64,000 nucleotides of DNA from JAGNLV01 sp964612145 (GTDB lineage Bacteria; Zixibacteria; MSB-5A5; GN15; FEB-12). The notes beneath the pieces were generated by a model. The model did no database searches. It saw only the letters and a list, made by a program, of their open reading frames with translations, and had not been told where the DNA came from. The stretch lies in NCBI GenBank assembly GCA_964612145.1, contig CAZTBP010000005.1, forward strand, positions 133,418-197,417, read 5' to 3'. This document shows positions 52,422 through 59,497 of this stretch, one piece after another (the first letter of the stretch is position 1; every line of letters begins with the position of its first letter). The translations under genes and the position numbers were made by a program.

Positions 52422-52534
52422 GACATTTGTCGACGACAAAATGTCATAACATAGATATAAACCATTTACCAATCCTCCATTCGCTCCGGAGAATCATTTC
52501 TGACAAAATGTCCTACGGCATTCGACAAATTGTC
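52422..52534. promoter_or_regulatory. Four GACA-N2/3-TGTC boxes (operator or iteron-like)
   Basis: GACATTTGTC (52422-52431), GACAAAATGTC (52435-52445), GACAAAATGTC (52502-52512) and GACAAATTGTC (52524-52534) are near-identical palindromic boxes within 113 bp. The first two together form one larger palindrome. They lie between the recombinase and the primase-like gene, where a repressor operator or replication iterons of the mobile element would sit. Confidence 0.55.
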
Positions 52535-52566
52535 CTATCATTGGATGAGTGTCCAAGATGAAGACT

Positions 52567-53229
52567 CTACTTCTTTTTCTTTGCTTGCGTCTTCTTCTTT
52601 AGTTCTTTTAAGCGCATCTTTAGCTCTGTATTCGGGACTGGGACCGGACTTATCCTTCTTATCTCAGATGCAAGCCCTTCCCATTTGCGAGTAGAGCCAG
52701 GGACATAGGAAATTAGGCCGACTATAGCAAGAGCAGTTAGGTGGTCGCCGATATAACGTTCCCAGCATCCGCTGAGATCAGCTATTTGCCTATGAGTGGC
52801 GTAGAGCCGGCCGCCGGGCCCCACCTTTCTGATGATCTCCAGTTCGTGCAGCGTCATCCAATATATATTAGTCTGTGTTGCTGTAAGGAAAGTGGGCCAC
52901 CTGTAGCGGATGAAATCGCGGAATCTTGGGACACTCTCCGAAGTACCAGCCGTCGTGAGGTATGAGCAGTGTTCGTGACCTACGCAGAATGACTTGGTGA
53001 CAGGGTGATTGCACGAAAAAGAGTACTGATGAGCCACTGCATTCCGGATATCCCTGTCAATCTCTCGCGATCCGATCGAGGCATCGTTCTTGCTGTTCCA
53101 TTTTTCCAATAAGTGCTTGATATCGGACTCTGCGAGCTCAAGCCTAACTAACTCAGATGCAACTGCAACCGCGGCGATGTGTCTATCGGGTACTTCTCCC
53201 CTCGTGAATCGTCTTCGGAACACAGCCAT
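52567..53229 (-). CDS. Primase-C-terminal-like protein with Cys cluster and winged-helix region
   Basis: From ATG 53229 the protein has 220 residues. About 1-70 resemble the PriCT-like helical region of phage and plasmid primases (LAESDIKHLLEKWNSKNDAS, REIDRDIRNAV). A Cys/His cluster (CNHPVTKSFCVGHEHC, about 74-89) looks metal-binding. The rest looks like winged-helix (YATHRQIADLSG...HLTALAIVGLISYV), ending in a Lys-rich tail. A replication protein of the mobile element is inferred. Coding-like sequence continues upstream in frame for 58 more codons to a stop at 53404-53406, with no ATG, GTG or TTG, so the true start may be non-canonical. Confidence 0.55.
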   Translation of the reverse strand: MAVFRRRFTRGEVPDRHIAAVAVASELVRLELAESDIKHLLEKWNSKNDASIGSREIDRDIRNAVAHQYSFSCNHPVTKSFCVGHEHCSYLTTAGTSESVPRFRDFIRYRWPTFLTATQTNIYWMTLHELEIIRKVGPGGRLYATHRQIADLSGCWERYIGDHLTALAIVGLISYVPGSTRKWEGLASEIRRISPVPVPNTELKMRLKELKKKTQAKKKK

Positions 53230-53339
53230 AAGGCACGGCTTGAAGCGCTCTGCGGGAATCCCAGTCTTGCCAGAAAGCTCGGAGCTCGCAATTAAGGCAT
53301 CTTCCAGTAAGTCTGCCTGGCTCGGCCACGGCAGTGAAA

Positions 53340-53504
53340 TTAATTGCTCTTCTTTCGGTGCGATTCCTTGTTCTCCCGGTCCAGCCAGTATGCGAACAGC
53401 ATTTCAGACAGCCATAGATCGAGGTCGACATCGAGTTCTTTCTCTTCCTGGGTTTCGACGGCCTCAAGATCGAGCTCTTTGTGGACGGCGTCTGACTTTC
53501 GCAT
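53340..53504 (-). CDS. Small acidic ORF, 54 aa, overlapping the primase-like gene
   Basis: ATG 53504 opens a 54-codon frame rich in Glu, Asp and Leu (MRKSDAVHKELDLEAVETQE...), ending in a basic KESHRKKSN at TAA 53340-53342. GGAG lies four bases before the ATG, right after the U-run of a terminator-like hairpin. The second half overlaps the upstream extension of the primase-like frame by about 64 bases in another phase. It may be an independent small protein or the front part of the primase-like protein joined by frameshifting. Confidence 0.5.
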   Translation of the reverse strand: MRKSDAVHKELDLEAVETQEEKELDVDLDLWLSEMLFAYWLDRENKESHRKKSN

Positions 53505-53512
53505 ACTGCTCC

Positions 53513-53614
53513 AAAAGAAAACCCCTCAGCCGCTGATCCGGGAGAGAGAGTTGCTGAGGGGTATCCGGCCCAATAAGGCCTAATTCGTTGACTGATCTCC
53601 CGGATCAGCGCGAA
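53513..53614 (-). ncRNA. Structured leader/attenuator-like RNA element
   Basis: Read on the minus strand there are three hairpins in a row. Hairpin 1 is ATTCG..CTGATC-CGGGA-GATCAG..CGAAT (about 53614-53583). Hairpin 2 is GGCC-TTATTG-GGCC (53580-53567). Hairpin 3 is ACCCCTCAGC / GCTGAGGGGT (53562-53553 with 53530-53521), followed by TTTCTTTT. In addition 15 bases of hairpin 1 (53596-53610) are perfectly complementary to 15 bases in the loop of hairpin 3 (53531-53545). A terminator-like hairpin with a competing long-range pairing, just before an SD and start codon, is the layout of a cis-regulatory attenuator. Confidence 0.5.
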
Positions 53615-53754
53615 TCAATGTTCTTGGAGCAATGTACAACCGCGGGTGTGGAGCCAGAGGGGGGTGGAGATAGGAAAGACGTAGGAAAATGCAAGTAATG
53701 CTGACAAGAGGACTCTTAGAGTCACGTTAAATTCGTAGACAAACACAGGACTGG

Positions 53755-54567
53755 CTAACCGCGAAGCAAGTTTACCCTGTACCTTTTGTTAGCAAAGGTT
53801 ATGAGTTTCTTGATCCGCTTGCGCTGTTCACCAGACCACATATCAAGAAGCCGGGAGTAATTAGTAGTAAGCACATCTGTCAGAAGATATTCTTGGCTTA
53901 AGCCAGGTTCCCCTTGTTCCCAAGCTTTAATTAGCGCTGAAACGGCGTCGGCCTGCTCAGCGTTGAAGTCAAATTGGAGAATCCCGACTTCAGGTAATCG
54001 AGCCCAAAGCGTAAGGCCATCCTGGGACCATCGGTAGGTTTCGTTATTCCTTTCCATTTGTTCCGGAATCGTGGAGGGAATCTTCTCCCGACGGCTGATT
54101 TCCTCCCTTACCGTTTCTCGGGCGTCCCGCATCCCGTCAATGGCCAAGTCCAACCCTCCAGCATTGCTGATGTCAGGTAACTTTTTCAACTCCGACTGTA
54201 GATCTAATAGCGCGTGCCCCAAATCCGGTGGTAGCTCAGATATCCCGGCACAGTCAGGCAAATCACTTAGCTTCCTGCAATCCTCAGGTCTCCAATCTGC
54301 CGACACTGGCACAAAGGCCACCAGCACTCTTTCATGCTTATCGTTCGTGAAGAAGTGTTTTGAGTATACTGACTTGCTGATACCGAACCAATGATACACA
54401 AATCGCTCAAGATCTCGAACCGCTGCTGACCTGGAACCATCTACGAAGCAATAATACTCAGGATCGCCTACAATGGAAGTGTCTCGAAACTGTTCAGGCA
54501 GTCCTTGTACGGAGTCAATGATTTTATCAATGAGCTCCAGCGCATTCGGTGGAATATAAATGCTCAT
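53755..54567 (-). CDS. Hypothetical protein, 270 aa
   Basis: I do not recognise the family. The protein is soluble, with alpha/beta character at the start (DPEYYCFVDGSRSAAVRDLERF, VYHWFGISK) and helices in the middle (about 125-160). A C-terminal region with LWARLPEVGILQFDFNAEQADAV and a basic end (GEQRKRIKKLITFANKRYRVN) could bind nucleic acid. GGGAG lies about eight bases before ATG 54567. Composition is AT-richer than the core genes. It is upstream of the structured RNA element on the same strand and probably belongs to the integrated element. Confidence 0.6.
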   Translation of the reverse strand: MSIYIPPNALELIDKIIDSVQGLPEQFRDTSIVGDPEYYCFVDGSRSAAVRDLERFVYHWFGISKSVYSKHFFTNDKHERVLVAFVPVSADWRPEDCRKLSDLPDCAGISELPPDLGHALLDLQSELKKLPDISNAGGLDLAIDGMRDARETVREEISRREKIPSTIPEQMERNNETYRWSQDGLTLWARLPEVGILQFDFNAEQADAVSALIKAWEQGEPGLSQEYLLTDVLTTNYSRLLDMWSGEQRKRIKKLITFANKRYRVNLLRG

Positions 54568-55322
54568 CCACTCTCTCCCATTAATCGCAGTCAGCTAAGT
54601 GGACGTGAAACTACAAGTTTTTCGAACGAATGTCAAATCGCATCATGTGATTGGCCGGTTCAGCCGGTCGTCGGCAGGGTCATTCGGTGCCCTTCCATGT
54701 CGATTTCTGGACTCACTCCCGCCGGGCCATTCCATCATTCTGGTAGTGCAATTCTGCACCATTCTGCACCACTTCCAAAACGCCGTAAAATCGCTGTAAC
54801 CCACCACCGCTTAATTGGTTACACTCTGATTTTGGTGATTCAAAAATGGTGCATCGGCACTTTACGGATTTCTCCCCAGAAACGCCTTTTCAGGTCCGCC
54901 GGAACGCCATTCGGATGTGCAGGGTCTCCCCCGGGGAAAAATGCTCGATTTTTTCCGTAACCGTCCACCGCTCAGGGACATGGCTGAATGGAATGATGCT
55001 CCAACAAATTGGCCATGGACGGACCGCCAGAAACTGGAAAGTTCCGGTTACACGGACTGCGCATATCTCCGGATCGGCGCAGTAATATCCGGATGTCGGC
55101 CGTGCGCCCGCCAAAGGCTGACCTACAAGTCCTCCTTGACGAATCCGGTTTTTCGTGTCATATTCTGCTTTTGAGAAACGGGCTCCCCGGCGTGATCCCT
55201 CTGCCACGAGGCCGAAGTCGGGTCTGGCGGTTCAAGCTGCCGCTCCGGATCTCGAAACCCCGTGGACGCACGGCTCAAACAACAGATTTCGCACCTGATG
55301 ATCCGGGAGGATTTGGCACACG
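54568..55322. other. 755-bp gap without a convincing gene; tandem 10-bp repeat
   Basis: Several ORFs of 60-150 codons overlap here on both strands, but none has a domain, ribosome-binding site or consistent codon use. ATTCTGCACC occurs twice in tandem at 54751-54770, followed by AC and preceded by a partial TGCA. The gap separates the minus-strand element genes from the plus-strand restriction operon and may contain an element boundary. A promoter candidate for hsdM is listed separately. Confidence 0.5.
55136..55166 (+). promoter_or_regulatory. Putative promoter of the restriction-modification operon
   Basis: TTGACG at 55136-55141 is followed by CATATT (17-base spacer) or TATTCT (19-base spacer) at 55159-55166, about 160 bp before hsdM. 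Confidence 0.35.
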
Positions 55323-57335
55323 ATGAATAACTTCGGAGAAAGAGCCAGTTTTATATGGTCTGTCGCAGATCTGCTGCGCGGCCCATACCGCCCCAATCAG
55401 TACAAAGACGTCATGCTGCCCATGACCGTACTGCGCCGCCTTGACGCCGTACTCGAACCGACCAAGGATGATATTCTGGCGACACACAAAAAGTTCAAGG
55501 GCAAAGGCGAAGGCATTCTCGAGGCCAAGTTGATGAAGGTCACCGGCGTACCGTTCTACAATACCAGCAAGTTTACCTTCCAGAAACTCCTCGGCGATCC
55601 CAACCAGATCGCCCAGAACCTGACCCACTACATCAAGGGCTTCTCCCCCCGCGCCCGGGAAATAGTCGAGTATTTCGGTTTCGAGGATCATATTGCCAAA
55701 CTCGATAAGGCCGACCGGCTCTTCCTGCTCGTTAAGAAGTTCTCCGAGATCGATCTGCATCCGGATCGGGTCAGCAACATCGAGATGGGTTACATTTTCG
55801 AAGACCTCATCAGGCGGTTCAACGAGGCCTCGAACGAGGAAGCCGGAGATCACTTCACACCGCGCGAGGTGATCCGTCTCATGGTCAACCTGATATTTGC
55901 CCCGGATAACGATATCCTGACGACCAAGGGCATTGTAAAGACACTCTATGACCCGGCCTGCGGGACTGGCGGTATGCTCTCCGTATCCGAGGAGTATGTC
56001 CGGGAGCTCAATCCAAACGCTCAGCTCGAGGTCTTTGGCCAGGACTACAACCCGCAGTCGTATGCTATCTGCGGCTCTGATATGCTCATCAAGGGCGAGA
56101 ATATCGAGCACATCGCGTTTGGTGACAGCTTTACCTACGACAAGTTCTCCGGCAACAATTTCGACTACATGCTGGCCAATCCCCCGTTCGGTGTGGAATG
56201 GAAGCCGGAAGAGAAAGCAATCCGCGATGAGCACGAGAACGAGGGTTTCGGCGGGCGGTTTGGCGCCGGCCTGCCGCGTATAAACGATGGCTCCCTGCTG
56301 TTCCTGCAGCACATGATCAGCAAAATGAAAGACCAAAAGCAGGGCGGCACACGGCTGGCGATCGTTTTCAATGGCTCTCCCCTGTTTACCGGCGGTGCCG
56401 GATCTGGTGAAAGCGAAATCCGGCGCTGGATTATCGAAAACGACTGGCTGGAAGCGATCGTGGCGATGCCGGATCAGCTTTTCTACAACACCGGCATCTA
56501 TACATATCTCTGGATTTTGACAAACCGCAAGGCAAAGCACCGGCGCGGTAAGATTCAGCTTATCGACGGCACCGGCTTCTTCTCCAAGATGCGCAAGAGC
56601 CTGGGCAACAAGCGTCACGAAATCAGTGATGAGCACCGAGATGATCTCACCCGGCTCTTCGGTGAGTTCTCCGAGGGCGATCATGTCCGGATATTTGACA
56701 ACGCAGATTTTGGCTACCGGCGAATCACGGTCGAACGCCCGCTCAAACTCAATTTCCTGGTCGATGATGAACGTATTGAGCGCGTCAAAGACGCAAAAGC
56801 CTTTGTCAATCTGGCGACCAGCAAGAAACGCAAGGATACTAAGGCCGCTGCGGCGGAGATCGAAGCGGGCCAAAAGAAGCAGGCGGCGATCCTGGATGCG
56901 TTGGAGTCACTCCGGCCGCTGGGGCTGGTCAAGAGCCGTGATGAGTTTGAACCAAAGCTCAAGAAGGCGCTCTCCAAGGCCGGGGTCAAAGCCCCTGCTG
57001 CCCTCTTGAAGGCAATACTGCTGGGGCTGAGCGAGCGGGATGAGACCGCCGAAGTCTGTACCGACTCAAAAGGCAACCCGGAACCGGATACGGATCTCCG
57101 GGACTACGAAAATGTGCCGTTGAAAGAAGATATCGAGGAGTACATGGAGCGGGAGGTGCTGCCGCATGTGCCGGACGCGTGGATTGATGAGTCGAAGACC
57201 AAGGTCGGCTACGAGATCAACTTCAATCGGTATTTTTACAAGTATGTGCCGCCGCGGCCGCTGGAGGAAATCGAGAGTGATCTGAAGAAGATCGAGTCTG
57301 AAATTGCCGAGATGCTGGAAGAGGTGACGGAGTGA
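55323..57335 (+). CDS. hsdM: Type I restriction-modification system, M subunit (N6-adenine methylase)
   Basis: The 670 residues begin with the HsdM N-terminal helical domain (about 10-145). The gamma-class methylase core follows: DPACGTGG (SAM motif I, 210-217) and NPPFG (motif IV, 286-290). FTPREVIRLM just before the core is typical. The C-terminal ~190 residues form an extended helical domain (about 480-670) that contacts HsdS. It methylates adenine at the site set by HsdS and is part of the restriction complex. GC content resembles core genes more than the neighbouring S gene. The stop overlaps hsdS by four bases. Confidence 0.95.
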   Translation: MNNFGERASFIWSVADLLRGPYRPNQYKDVMLPMTVLRRLDAVLEPTKDDILATHKKFKGKGEGILEAKLMKVTGVPFYNTSKFTFQKLLGDPNQIAQNLTHYIKGFSPRAREIVEYFGFEDHIAKLDKADRLFLLVKKFSEIDLHPDRVSNIEMGYIFEDLIRRFNEASNEEAGDHFTPREVIRLMVNLIFAPDNDILTTKGIVKTLYDPACGTGGMLSVSEEYVRELNPNAQLEVFGQDYNPQSYAICGSDMLIKGENIEHIAFGDSFTYDKFSGNNFDYMLANPPFGVEWKPEEKAIRDEHENEGFGGRFGAGLPRINDGSLLFLQHMISKMKDQKQGGTRLAIVFNGSPLFTGGAGSGESEIRRWIIENDWLEAIVAMPDQLFYNTGIYTYLWILTNRKAKHRRGKIQLIDGTGFFSKMRKSLGNKRHEISDEHRDDLTRLFGEFSEGDHVRIFDNADFGYRRITVERPLKLNFLVDDERIERVKDAKAFVNLATSKKRKDTKAAAAEIEAGQKKQAAILDALESLRPLGLVKSRDEFEPKLKKALSKAGVKAPAALLKAILLGLSERDETAEVCTDSKGNPEPDTDLRDYENVPLKEDIEEYMEREVLPHVPDAWIDESKTKVGYEINFNRYFYKYVPPRPLEEIESDLKKIESEIAEMLEEVTE

Positions 57336-58591
57336 CATCCCAAGCTCCCCGTTCGCTTAAAGTCCGCAAAGAGAGTAGTATATGCGATTTACCATCGGCA
57401 TGGTCCTTAACCCAACTGAAGTTTGTAGCACGTTTTCAATACGGCGATTCGCTTTCGGCTGATAGACGTGTATCTGGCCCATTCAGAGTATTTGGATCTA
57501 ACGGTCCTGTTGGAACACATGAAATTGCGAATACTGTTGCTCCTTGCATAGTGATTGGGCGAAAGGGCTCATTTGGTAAGGTGACGTGGTCGGAATCCCG
57601 TTGCTTTGCGATTGATACAACTTTCTTCGTAGATTCGACAACTACATCCCACAATCTCCGGTGGTTATTTTACTGTATTCAGTGGTTGCGCTTGGACTCA
57701 TACTCACGTGATTCAGCGGTTCCCGGTCTCACACGAGAGTATGCCTATTCCCAATATATGCCGGTATGTTCCCCGCGAGAACAGCAAGCGATTGCGGATT
57801 TTCTGGATCGGGAGACGGAGCGGATCGACACACTCATCGAGAAGAAGCAGCGTCAGATCGAGCTGCTGAAGGAGAAGCGTACGGCCCTGATCAGCCACGC
57901 CGTCACCAAGGGCCTCAACCCCGATACCCCGATGAAGGACTCGGGCATCGAGTGGCTCGGTGAAATCCCGGCCCACTGGGAAACTTACCAGCTTCGAAGA
58001 GTTGTCGCACAATTTGTAGACTATAGGGGCAGAACACCTCGCAAGACTGAGGGTGGAGTTCCACTCATAACTGCCCGGAACATAAAGGATGGTAGGATAG
58101 ACTTTTCGCAATCCGCTGAATTTATGGCGGAAGATGAATATGATGAGTGGATGGTTAGAGGAAGGCCAAGCAAGGGCGATGTATTAGTAACAACTGAGGC
58201 CCCGCTCGGAGAAGTAGCTCAGGTACAAGATACAAATGTCGCACTCGCACAGAGAATTATACTACTTAAAGTCAACAATTCCATGGTAACGGGCGACTAC
58301 TTAAAGTACTATTACTTGTCCCTTGCCGGCAAGTCAGAGCTCCAGTCGTATGCGAGTGGTTCAACAGCAACGGGAATTAGAGCAGATAGGTTCAGAGGGA
58401 GCGCTGTTGTTGTACCACCGCTACAGGAGCAAGAGATGATCGTAGACTTCGTCGACAGCCAAATTCTCGATATCCTGCGTCCGATGGGATCGATTGAGCG
58501 GAGTCTTCAACTGCTCTCAGAGTACCGCTCTGCGCTCATCTCAGCCGCAGTTACGGGCAAAATCAATGTCCAGGAAGGGGAACGAGCATGA
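57332..58591 (+). CDS. hsdS: Type I restriction-modification system, S subunit (specificity)
   Basis: The 419 residues form two target-recognition domains separated by a conserved helix. TRD1 is about 15-145. The spacer shows QQAIADFLDRETERIDTLIEKKQRQIELLKEKRTAL-type coiled coil (about 148-185). TRD2 starts at IPAHWETYQLRRVV (about 210-385), and a second coiled coil ends the protein. It determines the bipartite DNA target. The TRD parts are AT-richer than the spacers, as expected for exchangeable modules. It overlaps hsdM and the next gene by four bases each. Confidence 0.93.
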   Translation: MTSQAPRSLKVRKESSICDLPSAWSLTQLKFVARFQYGDSLSADRRVSGPFRVFGSNGPVGTHEIANTVAPCIVIGRKGSFGKVTWSESRCFAIDTTFFVDSTTTSHNLRWLFYCIQWLRLDSYSRDSAVPGLTREYAYSQYMPVCSPREQQAIADFLDRETERIDTLIEKKQRQIELLKEKRTALISHAVTKGLNPDTPMKDSGIEWLGEIPAHWETYQLRRVVAQFVDYRGRTPRKTEGGVPLITARNIKDGRIDFSQSAEFMAEDEYDEWMVRGRPSKGDVLVTTEAPLGEVAQVQDTNVALAQRIILLKVNNSMVTGDYLKYYYLSLAGKSELQSYASGSTATGIRADRFRGSAVVVPPLQEQEMIVDFVDSQILDILRPMGSIERSLQLLSEYRSALISAAVTGKINVQEGERA

Positions 58592-59388
58592 GTAAAACCG
58601 CGAAACAACAATACTGGGTCTTTTCCAACAAACAGGAAGGCTCCTACAACAATGTATGGGATCAGCGTGCTATTCTGGAATCCGGAAGATACACCATAAA
58701 AGAGCCCGAGCCCAATCGAAAAAAGGTTCGGCCCGGCGACATCATCTATATGCGCATCTATGGCCAACACTATATCGGCAAATTCACAGTGGCCGACGAA
58801 TGGACGGCATTGCCCAAAGCAGAGCAGAACTACAAACACCAAGTCGGCCAGTACCCAATGAAGGACGTTACCTTGTGGGAGCGCCCCCTCCCCCAGTCTC
58901 TGATAATCCACGACCTGTCTTGCAAGAACCACCGGCAGCGCATCGCGAAGATAACGGCGGAAGACGCTGTTGTGCTTGAAACCGCTCAGCGTGTATACAC
59001 ACGGCTTGGCTTCGGTGACGCGGACGACAAGATCATCATCCTGGAAAAGGGTCTTGAAGAAGCGATTAAGCCCAACCTGAAGAAAATGGGACTAAAGCTT
59101 GCACCCAAGCGCATCCAACAGCAATTCGATATGGGATCCGGGGTGGGCCGCAGCGACCTGATTTGCGTGGATGACGATGAAAACCTGGTTATCCTTGAGT
59201 TGAAACGAGGCATGACATCCGACGAGACTATTGGCCAGATAATGCGGTATGTCGGGTGGGTCAGGGAGAACATTGCCGAAGAAGGCCAACAAGTAAAAGG
59301 ATGGATTATCGCCGGCGACTACGATGAACATCTCCGATTAGCAGCATCCGCCGCCGGAGTGAAATTGGTACTGGTACGGCTGGGTTGA
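58588..59388 (+). CDS. EVE-like domain fused to NucS/DUF91-like PD-(D/E)XK nuclease
   Basis: The 266 residues have two parts. The first (about 6-120) looks like an EVE/PUA-type domain (YWVFSNKQEGSYNNVW, VRPGDIIYMRIYGQHYIGKF), which in other proteins reads modified bases. The second (about 150-265) matches the NucS/DUF91 C-terminal nuclease: RSDLICVDDDENLVILELKRG with D190, E204 and K206, then GQIMRYVGWV (Q217, Y221). A modification-dependent nuclease is the natural inference. It is coupled to hsdS by ATGA overlap, so it is an integral gene of the restriction operon rather than a neighbour by chance. Confidence 0.75.
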   Translation: MSKTAKQQYWVFSNKQEGSYNNVWDQRAILESGRYTIKEPEPNRKKVRPGDIIYMRIYGQHYIGKFTVADEWTALPKAEQNYKHQVGQYPMKDVTLWERPLPQSLIIHDLSCKNHRQRIAKITAEDAVVLETAQRVYTRLGFGDADDKIIILEKGLEEAIKPNLKKMGLKLAPKRIQQQFDMGSGVGRSDLICVDDDENLVILELKRGMTSDETIGQIMRYVGWVRENIAEEGQQVKGWIIAGDYDEHLRLAASAAGVKLVLVRLG

Positions 59389-59497
59389 GGAGTGCTATAT
59401 ACACTGAACTGGCGTTGCTCTCAGAAACAGTAGGCAAGAAAACTGAATGGTAGTTGCAATAAAGTACGCATAGACCAGACACAATGGGGACCGGAAT

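Noticed and set aside
53090..53536. 148-codon plus-strand frame
   Set aside because: It runs against the primase-like frame and the 54-codon ORF, both of which have better protein character; its Ser/Arg-rich sequence matches nothing.
54505..55326. Several 65-150-codon frames on both strands
   Set aside because: Mutually overlapping, with no ribosome-binding sites and no domain; treated as non-coding.
55275..56873. 532-codon open frame on the minus strand
   Set aside because: Antisense to hsdM, whose methylase motifs are complete on the plus strand.
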